In this document: in pieces, positions 1-11,879 of the stretch | Numbering within the stretch: position 1 is the stretch's first letter | Layout: the number at the start of each line of letters is the position of its first letter | Assembly (NCBI GenBank): GCA_030142905.1 | Contig: JASJOG010000147.1 | Span: 225,001 to 289,000 of the forward strand | Length of the DNA: 64,000 bases | Direction of reading: 5' to 3' | Source: Heliopora coerulea | Lineage: Eukaryota > Cnidaria > Anthozoa > Scleralcyonacea > Helioporidae | The notes under the pieces: model-generated | What the model was told of the DNA's origin: nothing | Seen by the model: only the letters and a program-made list of their open reading frames with translations | The model's database searches: none | Program-made: the position numbers and the translations under genes

Positions 1-949
1 ACGTATTTCGTGTCGTTTTTGGATGAAACTTTTCACTTTTTTTCACTTTGAAGAAAGAAATTTTAGTTGATAGCAACACTTTCCGTCTTAAAATCGGAAC
101 ATTCTCATAGGTTACCGGTCGAATACCAGCATTACGGATAGCTTATGATTGAAAAAAATTTTTTTGATATTTTTTGTATTAAAAAATTTCCGTAAATCCT
201 ACGTTGTCTTAAGGTTAATTAAAAATTTCTAGTAGAAGTGCTATGATGAACATTTATGCTAAGTATTCATCCGAAGGTAAAAGACTTTGGTAACGAAGAT
301 GAAACGAATTACGAAAAAAATTAAATAAACAAAGAAAACATGAGAGTTTTACATTTTTATTGCTGAACAAAATTCGGAAAATACAAAACATGCAACAAAA
401 TACGACAAACAAACCTTCTGCAAGTTTTGTCGAAAGAAGAAGGAGTAGAGAAAAGTAAAAGACGTACCTTTTCCCACTGTAAAACTTTCGTAAAACAGAA
501 AAATGGCGTAGCATACGAACCTTCAACTTTTACGTATTTTCAACGAAGCGTTCATCGTCACCTCAACACAAAGAGTTCAACGGGGAATTTACAGAAAGAA
601 CACGGCTTTATACTTTCAAAATTTCTTGCGAGGTGTTAAAATCCTGATGAAAGCATTACTGGTCGAACAAGGTAAAGGTAATCATCCACAAGCCACCCAA
701 GAAGTGAGAGACTGAAGCGGACAATATTTTCGCCGAAGGATAGTATGATCTCCAAATAGAAATAGCTTTTCAGTGTATTTCAGCTATTCAATTCAGACGT
801 ACCTGTGATTGTGCAGCTCAGCTAAGTGATTACCAGGACGTGGAAAGTCCCGATTCATACAAATCAAAATCGATTCAACTACAGCGAAGAATATCGTTTA
901 CACTCAGTCGCTTAGGAAATGTCCCGCCAACGAGCGAGTTCCCGCAATG
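1..949. other. No recognised feature
   Basis: AT-rich sequence without a convincing gene. Short frames of 70 to 90 codons exist on both strands around 254-639 but show no recognisable domain. The stretch lies beyond the 3' tail of the minus-strand retrotransposon that follows. Confidence 0.5.
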
Positions 950-1105
950 TCTTTGGTTTTTGTTTGTTTGTTTGATCGTTTAATAACACATTATCGCATA
1001 AAAATGAATTACAATGTATTTACAGCAATGGATGTAAAAAGATATGCTAGAAATTACATAAAAAATCCCTACTATATTAATTTACATATAACACATAAGG
1101 TTCCT

Positions 1106-1918
1106 TCATTGATTAGATAAGGACCTATTAAATTTCGCTATCGAACTGGGAAAAAAACTGTTTTTAAAACGCTCAGTCCTACATATATAAAAAGATAAAT
1201 TGTTAAAATTGCGGATAAAATATCGATGAGTTAAAGCCCTGGTCAGCGTAACATGTTCGGTAAGAGGGCCACCTTCCTCTTCAACAATCTTCTTTAAAGT
1301 TCTAATGCAGATTTCATTTCGTCTTTCGGTCAATCTTTTACAATTAGCTAGTTGCAAAGCTTCATCGTACAACTGATCTGGATAGATAATGCGCATAGCT
1401 CTCTTTTGGACCCTTTCTAATTCATCAGATAAACAGGTAGGAATCGAATTACTCCACACCGAACAACAATATTCTAAGACTGATCGTATGAGAACATAAT
1501 AAATTTTGGTAAGATCAGATGCTGGCACGCCACCACGGCTCAGCACTAGCAATATGTGCAAGCGTTTGGACGCTTTAGCAAGAACTGAAGAAATTTGCTT
1601 GTCCCATTTTAGATTGTCTTGAATAATTAATCCTAAAACTTTGTGAGATCGAACCGTTTCAATCGTATGATTGCCAGTTGTCAAGGGTGATAACTGGGGA
1701 GCTTCCTTAAGATAACAGACTCTGAGTTCTTTGCACTTCATAACATTTAGCTTCATCCAGTTATTTGAAGCCCATAATTCGATAGAACTAAGAGTCGATT
1801 GGATAGTGGAGGTCAAATTTAAAGTAAGATTTTCGGAAATAGAAACATCATCCGCAAATTTCCACATTCTCGTATCGGGCGTATTAATTCTCAGGTCGTT
1901 TACCATAACCAAGAACAA
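1106..1918 (-). pseudogene. Reverse transcriptase, catalytic and C-terminal part
   Basis: 270 codons. FLVMVNDL is followed by the active-site box FADDVSI (the YADD equivalent), then SNNWMKLNVMKCKEL, the HKVLGLIIQDNLKWDKQI block and VLEYCCSVWSNSIPTCLSDELERVQKRAMRI split over the thumb. The C-terminal CR1-type domain ends with FKNSFFPSSIAKFN. The frame continues the preceding reverse transcriptase after a small frameshift. Confidence 0.85.
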
Positions 1919-1926
1919 TATCGGTC

Positions 1927-2712
1927 CTAATTTTGTCCCCTGAGGGACACCTGCTGTAACAGGGAGCCAACTAGTTGTCTTCGATTAGACAGGAAATTTA
2001 TAATCGAAGGAATCAAAGACCGTCTAACACCCAGGTTAATAAGTTTTTCAATCAGGACATTATAACCAATACGGTCGAAAGCCTTTGAAAAGTCTAGAAA
2101 ACAAATCCGAATGTAACTACTACGAGTGTCCAGGTGGGATAACCAGGTATAAAGCATGTCCAGTAGACAAAAAGAAGTCGATGACCCCCTCAAGCAGGCA
2201 AATTGGAATGGGTCAATCATTTCTTTAACATCATCAATCAACCATTCTACCACAAAATGTTCAAGCACTTTAGACAAACCGGAAGTCAGAGATATTGGTC
2301 TGGTATCACCCTCGCTTTCAGGTTGCCGCACTTTCGGAATTGAAATAATATCAGATTCTTTCCAGATTTGTGGCACTACACTGGAACGGAGCGATGCATT
2401 AAAAATGGTCGTAACTGGATCTGCTATAACATAAGCAAATTGTTTTAAAATTCGACTGGGTACATTGTCACGGCCCGTTGCTTTGTGGGATTGAAGTGCT
2501 TGCAGTTTTCTACAGACGTTTTGAGGTTGTACACTAAGAACATCTTCATTAGATGGTAAATAAGTAGTTAATAAATTCACATCTAGTGCAGGAATATCAT
2601 CATTGACGGACACGTAGAACATGTTAAGGGCAGTAGCTAATAGGTCATTATTTAAGATTTCACCGTCACATTCCAGCAAAAAGGATGCTGTTTTCTCTGG
2701 TTTGCCAGACAT
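1927..2712 (-). pseudogene. Retrotransposon reverse transcriptase, N-terminal part
   Basis: 261 codons with reverse transcriptase fingers and palm: SHKATGRDNVPSRILK, IPKVRQPES..TRPISLT, and the motif A region CFLDFSKAFDRIGYNVLI with the catalytic Asp. Near position 1965 the frame slips: the GVPQGTKLGP motif B is found in a different phase just downstream, leading into the next frame. This is one polypeptide broken by a small indel. Confidence 0.85.
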
Positions 2713-2930
2713 TTTATTGACTATTTTCCACCATTTGCGACAGTCAGTTGTCTTTAAGTGCTGAACATTATTTTCATAAAAAGATTTTTTTCATCTCTCT
2801 ATTTCTTGATGGACTTTACGTCTCAATGACTGCCATAGGGGGGTATTCCCACTGTGAAATGCTTTCTGTCGGTCGCGCATTAGACTTTTAATGGTAGGTG
2901 TAATCCAAGGTTTATCAGTATGGTGCCGTT

Positions 2931-4076
2931 TCACCAATTTTGCAGGAAATATACAATCGATCGCTGCACCATAGATGATGAAAAAGAAATTGCTAGATCG
3001 TCTACATTGGGATTAGGGCCAAGCTCGTTGAACCAATCGTTCGCTGAAGCCCACCTTCCAAATGCATCGATGCTGGAACGAGGATAACGACGAACCAAGT
3101 GTTTCACGGACTTTGAGGGTGGTTTGAAATTAGGATTTACAGGGCAAGGGACCCATGTTACAATATTGTGATCAGACGCTCCCAGAGGGGCTAAAACTTG
3201 TGGGTTGTCGTAAAAGTTAGATAGATTAGTGATGATTAAATCGAGGGTAGAAGGGCCTCTTGTGGATACTTGAACTACTTGCTCTAGATTGTGTCTTGAT
3301 AGTAACTTTGATATTTCAAAATCGTTAAAATCGCCAAGGAAAATTAGCCCACAGTTAGGGTAAAGATTACACAGAGTATCGGTGGTATTTGTCAAATATT
3401 CATTCAGGAGTGAATGTTCATGTTCTGGCAAACCAGGAGGATGGTAAACAACACATATTACAATACCAGATAGAGGTCCAGGAAGGCGAGTAGGGCGTAG
3501 CCATAGCCACATGCACTCAAAGCTGTCATTTTCAAGGTCAGAACGATGTTTAACAAGAATATCGTCTGATAAATAAGCACAAACTCCACCGCCACGACGA
3601 CAAGAACGATATTTTCGAAATAAATTATATCCACTAATAGAGACGAGGTTATCTTCCATTTCCTCACTCAACCATGTTTCCGTTAATGCGACCAAGTTAA
3701 CTGAATTCGCGCTTAATGTTGCAGTTAATTCATCGACTTTTGACAAAAGTGATCGAGCATTAATCAAATAGGTATTCGGGAGCGCAAATTTTGTGACTTC
3801 TTTCAATCCAGTAAGGTTAGATTGGGCAGATTTATTAATCTTAACCGATATCAAGTTTAAGTGATTACGCATATTGGGGAGGTAAGAGTTGGCCGTAACA
3901 GTGAAATTATTTGTTTTCCGCTTACCATCCAAGCGGCTTGAAATTATAACAGGGATGCGACACTTTAATTCGTTGTCATTTGATGAACAATCTTTAGGTA
4001 ACTTTGCCAATCCGAAAACCGGTCTTTTTCCAAGAGTGAGAGCCAACGTTTCGATGGTTTTGACCGAGGGTGGCAA
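2931..4076 (-). pseudogene. Retrotransposon endonuclease (APE type)
   Basis: 381 codons forming the N-terminal half of ORF2. The apurinic-type endonuclease motifs appear in order: INARSL, ALTETWL, RRGGGVCAYL, LGDFND, STLDLIITN and GASDHN. These carry the Asn, Glu, Asp and His that bind metal and cut DNA in this family, so the fold looks complete. The enzyme nicks the target to prime reverse transcription. The frame ends near 2931 and must shift to reach the reverse transcriptase, so the ORF2 polyprotein is broken. Confidence 0.85.
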
Positions 4077-4828
4077 GGAAAATGTCTTAAGCGTCCCCGA
4101 AAATTTTGTGTAGGAGTCGGATTAAGTAGGAGTTTTTTTGAATTAGTCCGCTTAGGTGACTCAATCAAAGGCAAACAACCAAGCCATTGCGGGAATTCAC
4201 TTGTGTCGTTGTGAAATAAAGAGTTTTCAGCACTAACCTTGCTCGGGGCTTGCAGCTTATTGGTCACCATGTTGTCTTTCGGAGCTCTCCTTTGTGATTG
4301 CTTTGTGGTTTGGCTTCGGACGTGTTGATTATCAGCCTCAAAATCTGAATTTGAATCGCAAACTGAATTCAATTCTTCATGAGCATTGTCCGTTGACTTT
4401 ACAGCATTTGCATACGATGTGCACTCTCCCGATCTAATGTATGTTTGTTGAGCTCTGGGACATCGATTATCTTTGATTACTGTTAATTCTTTGTTATTTT
4501 TTAAACTATTATTACGTTTCCCGTCAACATCTTTTCCTAAATTAACATATATCTGCTCCACTTTCATTTGATTTTCCTTTAGCAATTCAATTTCTAGTTT
4601 GCAATCTTCATATTTCCCCCATAGAAGCTGATAATCCGTTTTGTACCACCTTTTGACAACAGCCAGCTCCTCTTCCAATTGCTCAATCTTCAAATCCTTT
4701 TCGGCGAGACGTGCTTTCAAGTCGTCAATTTTATTATTCATATCAGCCGTGGACTCAAAATAATTCTCCTTTGCCTCGCATAATTTTAAGTCCATTTCTT
4801 CTAGAATAAAAAAGACATTCTTAATCAA
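3965..4828 (-). pseudogene. Retrotransposon ORF1, coiled-coil protein
   Basis: A frame of 287 codons. Residues about 10-95 are rich in Glu, Lys and Leu with heptad spacing (for example DLKARLAEKDLKIEQLEEEL), a clear coiled coil as in ORF1 proteins that trimerise on element RNA. The C-terminal half is Ser/Asn/Lys-rich with no zinc knuckle that I can see. It overlaps the following endonuclease frame by about 110 nt in another phase, which may be original design or decay. Role as RNA chaperone is by analogy with non-LTR ORF1 proteins. Confidence 0.65.
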
Positions 4829-4939
4829 TTCCCTTCTTGAGCCTTGACTGCTTTCAATCGATGCTAAGTCTGAAACGTAAGCCAGGTTGTTTTCTGCTGT
4901 TCTTGGCTTCTGAAAGATGTCTACTAGTTCTTGGGATCG

Positions 4940-5356
4940 CTATCCTGAGCTCCCAAATTTCGCCAACATGGTAATGTCGGTTGCAAGTTTCTCAACCACT
5001 GTTCGTCCTCCTGTGCGCGTAATTCTTCGACTTAAATTTTCTTTTGGCCATTCTGGCCACAGTGACAAGCAGTACGAATGCAGTCTTTCGCGTATGTGGT
5101 TCAATTTTTGGGAAGTGTCTTCGGTCAATTTCTGAATAACTGCATCACTAGATGTCTCTGCAATCTCAGAATTTAGGTTTTCTACGTATTTCGAAATATC
5201 CTCAGTGCAAAAATCCAGGTTGTTAACTCCAGAATTATTTATTAGTAAATTTGACATTGATTCCGCTAATACGCGGCTATTTCCTCTACCTTTTGCAGAG
5301 CCATTATTTCCATGACCCGTCCGCCATCTTTGTTCAGATTCATGAGAAAGAACCAA
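4940..5356 (-). pseudogene. N-terminal part of retrotransposon ORF1
   Basis: A 138-codon frame at the 5' end of the minus-strand element, opened by TTG rather than ATG, so the true start is unknown. It is hydrophilic, with an acidic helix-like middle and a basic end (RRITRTGGRTVVEKL). I recognise no named domain; position and composition suggest the start of the nucleic-acid-binding ORF1 protein. A frameshift separates it from the coiled-coil frame downstream. Confidence 0.5.
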
Positions 5357-5876
5357 GTCAAAGCGTTCCTACAGAATGTGAACAGTTGGCCAATACATAT
5401 TCCACAGAGCTGAGTTTTAGAACTGTTCTTTCAAGTCATAAATTGCCCAGTAATCAAGATGTCCTACAAATATGAAACCACCCGCAAGCACCAATAATCT
5501 GTTCTTTGTTTCTGTTGGTCAAAATACAGTTGACAAGATTAAATCATTGGCAAACGAATGCGGTTTCAAATATAATGAGTCCTTTACTCCCGAGTCAATA
5601 CCCATCGTCTGAACAGTTTTCCTTTAGCATTACTGATAGCGAGGAGATTGGTCGAATAATAACCTCATGTCTTCCAGCAAGGCCTCAGCGATTGATAAAA
5701 TCCCAGTTCGCGTTATATAAGATTGCCTGACAACGATACTTCCAACAATCACGTCTACTGTTAATTCCTATCTAGTTACTTCTACTTTCCCTACAGTTTG
5801 GAAAATATCAGAAGTCATAGCTATCCCTACGGATGGCGACAACGAACAAGCAAACAATAACAGGCCGATATCATTA

Positions 5877-6263
5877 TTGCCTGTACTGTCGAAAATCTGC
5901 GAAAGAGTTGCTCATAATCAGTTTTCATCCTATTTACTCCAAAAGGAAAGATTAACAAAGTATCGAAGTGTAAATGAGAAATGGCATTCGGCTGAAACAT
6001 CAGTCATTCAAACTATCGATGCGATTCTTAATGCCATGGAGAAAAAGAAACTTACTGCTGTAGTATCCTTAGACATAAGCAAAGCGTTCGACAGCATCAA
6101 CCACGAAATACTAATATCTAAGTTGCAAGACATTGGTGCCTCCGCCTCTACTCTTGAGTGGTTACGCAGTTATCTTACTGACAGAAAACAAGTTGTAAAA
6201 ATCCATTCAGCCACATGTGAGCTCTTTCTGTGGTTAGCGGTGTGCCTCAGGGCAGCATTCTAG
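5877..6263 (+). pseudogene. Reverse transcriptase palm, motif A part
   Basis: A 128-codon frame. The text LPVLSKICERVAHNQF precedes a helix region, then VVSLDISKAFDSINHEIL holds the catalytic Asp of motif A, followed by the WLRSYLTDRKQVVKI thumb-side signature of non-LTR enzymes. It overlaps the next frame by about 34 nt; an indel near 6230 separates motif A from motif B. Confidence 0.85.
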
Positions 6264-6511
6264 GTCCCCTTCTTTTTAGCGTTTATGTTAATGACCTACC
6301 CTCAGTTCCACAGAAATGTAATTCACATTGTTATGTCGACGACACAAAACTTCATGTCTCCTTTCATCTACAAAATAATCACAGGGCCATCGAAGATATG
6401 AACGAGGTTGTTTTGAAGGTACGAAACTGGTGTTTCAAGAACATCTTGCTTTTGAACCCAAGAAAAACAAAACTTATGGTCTTTGGTAGTAGACAGAAAT
6501 TAGCTGAGTGA
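6230..6511 (+). pseudogene. Reverse transcriptase motifs B and C
   Basis: A 93-codon frame starting in [20 protein letters not shown] (motif B) followed by CYVDDTKL (motif C, the catalytic YVDD box) and [14 protein letters not shown]. These are diagnostic reverse transcriptase signatures. A stop follows at about 6511 and the EDLGVTLD block continues in another frame. Confidence 0.88.
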
Positions 6512-6785
6512 AAAGACTTCAGTCTGTCCATAATTGGAAAAAGCTTTCTTCTTACTAATTCGGCTGAAGACTTGGGAGTCACTCTTGACTCCCATCTCTC
6601 TTAAGACGAACACATAACAATTAAAGTCAGTTTCCTCTCGTATGTTCCGCCTCGGACAAATAAACCGTGTTAGACACATATTTGACAGGCGAACACTCAT
6701 TACAGTGATGAACGCTCTTGTCTTTAGGAAGTTGTTTTATTGTTCGAATGTTTGGGGGAATACAACTTAAAAATATTTAAATAAA

Positions 6786-7181
6786 TTGCAGTTAATCCAG
6801 AATTTGGCCTACCATATAGTTAATGGCGCACGAAAATACGACCATATTACACCGATCTTAAAAGATTTAAACTGGCTTCCTGTAACTACTCAACTGTATT
6901 ATCGCAGGGCAATCATGGCCTTTAAATGTATGATCGGCCGTGTTCCTACCTATATCTCATCCCAATTTATTGAACGTCAAGACGTATCTAACCGTAACAC
7001 GAGGATATTCCAACAACTTAATATTCCTCTTCTTAAAACAGCCACTGGTCATCGAACCTTCTATTATAAGACTGTTAGTATATGGAACTCTTTAGATTCC
7101 TTGTTAAAACTTTGCAAGTCAGTCAACTCTTTTAAACGATGCTTGAGACAGAAGTTACGGAACGAGTTTTTAAACAAATAG
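6786..7181 (+). pseudogene. C-terminal domain of non-LTR ORF2
   Basis: 131 codons with the end domain of many animal CR1/L2 and Rex-type elements: QNLAYHIVNGARKYDHITPI, LNWLPVTTQLYYRRA, FKCMIGRVPTYISS, then ATGHRTFYYKTVSIWNSL and FKRCLRQKL near the end. It is followed by about 120 nt of untranslated sequence and the TATG tail. Confidence 0.8.
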
Positions 7182-7304
7182 CTTACTTATTTAGAAATTA
7201 ATTATATTTGTAACATTCGTAGTTATATAGTTATTTTAACATTCAGCTTTTATATATAAACTATGTAGTTATCTTTGAAAGGAATCTTTGAGGAAAGATA
7301 ATAA

Positions 7305-7385
7305 AGTACGTATGTATGTATGTATGTATGTATGTATGTATGTATGTATGTATGTGTGTGTGTATGTATGTATGTATTTATGTAT
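7305..7385 (+). repeat. (TATG)n microsatellite tail
   Basis: About twenty near-perfect TATG units with a short GTGTGTG interruption, forming the 3' terminus of the preceding element. Confidence 0.95.
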
Positions 7386-8727
7386 GTGAGAACTGTAGAA
7401 CTTCAAAACATACTAAAAATTTTAAAAATCATCATTAAACCAAGCGCTTTCGGTCTTATAGTAATCATTTGATTTTCAAATTTACCTTGATAATGACTAT
7501 GCTGTCTAAAAAGTCTGGTTTTAATGAAGATTTCAAACACGTTGAGCCTGTTTTAAAGTACTGTATATGGTAAATTGCAACGTCCTTTCATATGAATAAA
7601 TCAAAGAATTGTAGAAATATACTTATCAAAGAACGGGATGAGAGTTCCGTCACAAAATAACCGCAAGAATGTTTCATTTTTTGTCCCTAAAGTTCATTGG
7701 GTGGACATGTTCAGTTTATAATAGAGTAACGTTATATTTTATTAGTTACCGAGGATGAAGTAACTAACGTACTTCGTTCATTATCATAGAGGCTTCATAC
7801 GGAATATAGTAGAGTTGTACTCTTTGATTTGGATGACTAAAAATAAAACTGAATTTCGTTGTTCTGTTTATTGCTGTGGTTTTGTACAGCGAGACGACGA
7901 GTTAATGTTTCAGGGATAGTATATATTAACCCTGGGACATTAACTAATTTACAATAACCAGGGGTTACTAAGTGATTTTAAGAACCGCAATACATCGAAG
8001 GAAACCGAGATAATCATGAACTAACTTCCGTTAATGTCAAAGGTAACAATACTTTGAGCGGAAACTGAAGAGTAGTGTTCATGTTAATCATTCTTTAACG
8101 CTTCAATAGTTGATTTAAGCAAAGTAAACATAATTGATTTAATGGCTTATACACTTTCAACACGTAAAAGAATTCAGGAGACATGAGGAAACATTGAGAA
8201 AACAGAGGAAACAGAGAGGAAACAGAGAAGGATTCTATCGCTAAATGATCTTTAGTTCGCACGCTTTTATTTCTTTTAGTTTACTGGTTTTATATACCCA
8301 GTTTATAATGAAGTAACGTTATTTGTTTACCATACATTTTCGGTTAAAGAAAAATGTTAAACTATATATATGTTCGAACATATATGTTCGATTAAAGAAA
8401 TTATTAACACTGTTTTCAAATACGTTGATACCATGGTGATTGGTAATTTATGATAAAGTAAGAGGAAATGAAGTTGAAATATACGCACTAAAGAGGTATA
8501 CACTGATACCAAAGACTGTCGGACCGTTTAGTTCTTAAAAGAACTGTATGAAGCTTAATGAGGTAAAATACTACGTAAAGACTACGCCTAAAGAATTAGG
8601 AAAGATCACCATGGATTTTGGCAGACCACCTATCAAGTGCCATACGTCTGCTCACGAAAAACACCAATCATCTGCTTATATAGTCTCAAGAAAACTGATG
8701 ACACCGACCCAACGGTATGCGGCAGGT
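7386..8727. other. Non-coding, with PLE-terminus-like sequence
   Basis: No gene seen. About 8215-8330 matches, in reverse orientation, the sequence around 13425-13560 and 34470-34610: blocks such as GATTCTATC, AGTTTACTGGTT and GTTTATAATGAAGTAA. It is probably an end piece of a Penelope-like element. A small GAGGAAACA-type tandem run sits at 8180-8230. Confidence 0.4.
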
Positions 8728-9215
8728 TCAAAATAGGGCTAGTTGGAAAACAAATTCCTTTTTCCGGCACAGGTCCGGATCAGTAAGTTTTATGCAAATG
8801 GCTTTTATCACTTTCAGTTGAAAAGCGGAACGGCATTTGTGAAAATGCCGTTCCGTAAAGAATTCTAAAATTATTGTCTGAGTAGGTTTCGGCGCAAGAC
8901 TTGTTAGACAGAAGGTGTTTGCCAACCGCAGAATCACAATTGATGAATTGACTGGAACGGCAGTGTCGTTCTGGTTGTTCACGTGATGGCTGAGTTTTAT
9001 TTCTAATGACGCTAGGAACATGTTATTTCATCCTATCACCCAGTCTCTACTTAATTCTACCCACATAGCGAGATCCACACTCGCATTTAAATTCGTAAAC
9101 AACACAGCTTGATGAAGAAGCAGGGAGAAACTCTTTATGAGTGGGTGGGAGGATAGTTTTCGTCGAAAAAATTCCAACGAATCTAGCGACAAAAAATCTT
9201 TGCTCAGCAATTAAC
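8728..9215 (-). mobile_element. PLE fragment, GIY-YIG endonuclease end
   Basis: On the minus strand the frames give CVVYEFKCECGSRYVGRIK then RLGDRMK and HVP, the usual PLE pattern of a CxC motif before a degenerate GIY-YIG domain. Further text reads CDSAVGKHLL, ILY, FS and ESDKSHLHKT. Stops replace conserved residues and the reading frame changes at about 9025, so it is a decayed fragment with no reverse transcriptase part. Confidence 0.6.
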
Positions 9216-9411
9216 TTGATCGACTGTCCAAAAGTTTCGGAAATTTGTCCTATCCCTGGAAGTTATAAATAGACTGGACAGTTAGCGGGTTCAATTGGTT
9301 TGTCTTTTTCGCTTTGATTAAAGACTCTATCAAGTATTCTTTCATGGTAGCCATTAGATAAAAATATAGATTTCAACCTTAAATTTGTTACCACGACAAA
9401 ATCGCTGTTTT

Positions 9412-9800
9412 AAATTACTAACAGTCCGAATCTCATATAGAAATTTTCGAAAATTCTTTGAAATCCTCGATAATGTTAGTGAAATAATGAAACAATTGCT
9501 TTGCTATGGACCAACAAATTATATTAGAAGTGGCTACAGTTCCAGTTAATACTACCTGGTATCAATAAGGCTCAAGCACATGCTACCTCCAGAACCCACC
9601 AACAACAATCTGTCGAATTGCCGCTGTACTATTGCGCTATTAGACCCTCTCTTTATCATTTCGGAACTTAGCTTGCATTTCTAAACATGAACATCCTTTT
9701 ATACTGATATTTCCTTATAATAAAGACTTGACGTATATACCAGTAATATCATCGCCTGTACAATATTTTTCCTGGAAAATTTGAGCGCTATATAGTTTAT
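9412..9800. repeat. Diverged repeat shared with FGF-C intron 1
   Basis: About 390 bp aligns colinearly with 56353-56735. On the minus strand both copies keep TATA-like boxes, including TATAAAAGGATGTTC, followed by a short frame that is open in the 56 kb copy and broken here. It may be a promoter-bearing repeat or a remnant of another gene. The 9801-10039 stretch after it holds nothing I recognise. Confidence 0.55.
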
Positions 9801-10469
9801 TCCGGTCATTTAGGCGCTCCGGAATTTTACTAAACAACCCTCATCGAGTGGAAATATTTAATAGATAATAAACTTCATTTCATGGTATTACTTGTATGTA
9901 TATACGTCTTACTAAACATCTTGTTTTCATTAATTTCAAAATTCTTTATTCCTGTAGATCCCAATCTCCTAACATACTTCTTCTCCTTTAATCTCTTTAA
10001 ATCGAATACAGCGCTCCAGAACTAAACGTCGGCTTAACAGCCACCAAAGAATTGACTTGATTTCCCTAATTAATCTTCTCACTCTGCTACTTTTCTCGAC
10101 TTCTTCTTATCCCTTTTGACAACTGAGTAATTATTCTGTAAACAATATATTCCTACTGTTGATGTATCGTATTCCTTGCGACTATTTAAGGATCGTATAT
10201 TCTATGTGCGTAATTAGTTGATATGAGAAAGGCTTTGAAATAAAGTCGAAATATTACTATACTTTTGTCATGTTCTTAAGCTCATATCTTAAGTAATTTA
10301 CAAGATGTTTATTTTCGGAGTATTATTTTTATCGTACATGTATTTATTTTTCACAATGAATATCTAATGCATTATAGTTTAGGAATAGCCTTATGACCAA
10401 AGCAGAGTTGAATCGAAGCATTTAATAAAATAAGCACAACTTCAACATTACAACATCATTACAATCATC

Positions 10470-11445
10470 ACGGCGTGTCCATGGGGTCGTCATTAGGTCC
10501 TGTCCTAGCCAATATTATTCTTACGGAACTTGAAAAAGACGTGGTTTCCGAGTTAATCAAATCTGGCATCATAAAATTTTCCCGACGCTATGTTGATGAT
10601 ACTTTGGCACTCGTTAAACCCGGTGATATTCCTTTCGTATTATCCAAATTTAACAATTTCGACAAAAACCTAAAGTTCAAGGTTGATAGCTTTTGCGATG
10701 GTAACATTCATTTTCTTGATTTAAAAATCTCTGACGATGACATCGATGTCTTTCGAAAAGATACTCGCACCGGCCAACACACCCACTATTCCAGCTTTGA
10801 ACCCTTTAGTCGCAAAGTCACTTGGATTAACTCTTTGTTTTTCCGCGTTTTCAAAATATGCAGCAGCTCTTTGTTACTCAACCGGCAAATTCATTCACTC
10901 GGATCCTTTATGTCTTGGAATGGTTTTCCAACCAAAGTTAGAAACTTGCTCATTAAAAAACTCAAACAAAGCATTTCGGCAACTCCACCACGTCTAACAA
11001 GCCCTTTGATGTCAATGATCCAAAAATTTGGCTAAGACTTCCCTACCTAGGTAAACAAGGTGAATTTCTTGTTCGAAACTTAATTAAAAAACTACGGTGT
11101 AACCTAAAAGTTAAAGTTAATTTTGTTGTCATTTATCAAACCAAAAAAATTACCTTTTTCTTTTCTAATAAAGATAAAATACCCGACCTTTCTCGAAACA
11201 ACGTTATTAATGAAATCACTTGTCCTCGTTGTAATAACAAATTTATTGGCAAAACAGAGCGCTGTCTACAAACTCGCCTTTCGGAACACTCTTACAACAT
11301 CAACACCAGCGCTGTAGCACAACATCTTCTCAACTGTCCACATGCCCACTATCTCGCAAACCTCAATTCTCTCTTTGGTAATCTTAACATCTCCTCTCCG
11401 CCTTCTCAATCATATCTCAATAATTTTATCTTTAATAACTTTTAA
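10470..11445 (+). mobile_element. PLE reverse transcriptase and GIY-YIG fragment
   Basis: The open frame at 10475-11035 starts inside the reverse transcriptase with GVSMGSSLGPVLANI (motif B) and SRRYVDDTLALV (motif C), then FLDLKI. A second frame ending at 11445 carries the linker and endonuclease: EITCPRCNNKFIGKTERCLQ, TRLSEH and the tail LNNFIFNNF. It is truncated at its 5' end and has one frame break around 11035. The family copies RNA into DNA at nicked or telomeric ends. Downstream, 11752-11800 has a CTGATGATGACTC block like the hammerhead-type ends of the other PLEs. Confidence 0.85.
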
Positions 11446-11879
11446 GATAATTCATTCTTGTAAATTCAGTAGTTAAGAACCTATTACTTATTTTAGAAGC
11501 TCTCTTAATCAAACTTAATAAGCAGGGAATGAACAGTGCCCTAAAGACCAACAAAGAACTTTTACTTTTCGTCTGATCCGACATTTCCATTTTTCTCAGC
11601 CACTCGACAATTGTCTGGCTTTTCTCCTGTCTAGCTGTCAATCTCACATGTGTTAATATCGGACTATATCAATTTCGTTGTTAATAACCGATGACATCAT
11701 CCTTGTAATTACATATACATATAACGTAGTGAGCTTTGTAAACATCTTGGTCTGATGATGACTCTGAAATAGAGCCTAAATAATACCGTTTTCAACTTGT
11801 CTGTTTCTTGTTCCAACTTGAATATCAATTCACAAGATGACAATTTTTGGTCTGTGCTTTGTTCTTTACTTTTTCAAAT

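Larger units (their letters stand above)
950..5360 (-). mobile_element. Decayed non-LTR retrotransposon, jockey/CR1 type
   Basis: Read on the minus strand, the element runs from a 5' region near 5360 through a coiled-coil first frame, an apurinic-type endonuclease and a reverse transcriptase, and ends in an A-rich tail of CAAA-like units around 953-975. At least three frame breaks (near 4830-4940, 2712-2931 and about 1965) show that it is inactive. Domain order and motifs are typical of the jockey/CR1/L2 group; the exact clade is inference. A second element starts at its 5' end in the opposite direction. Confidence 0.85.
5360..7385 (+). mobile_element. Second decayed non-LTR retrotransposon, CR1-like
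   Basis: A plus-strand, 5'-truncated element that begins where the minus-strand element ends. It has fragments of the ORF2 linker, a reverse transcriptase in two overlapping frames, and a C-terminal domain, and it finishes in a TATG microsatellite tail (7305-7385), the kind of 3' end common in CR1/L2-related elements. Several stops and indels make it inactive. No target site duplication could be seen. Confidence 0.8.
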
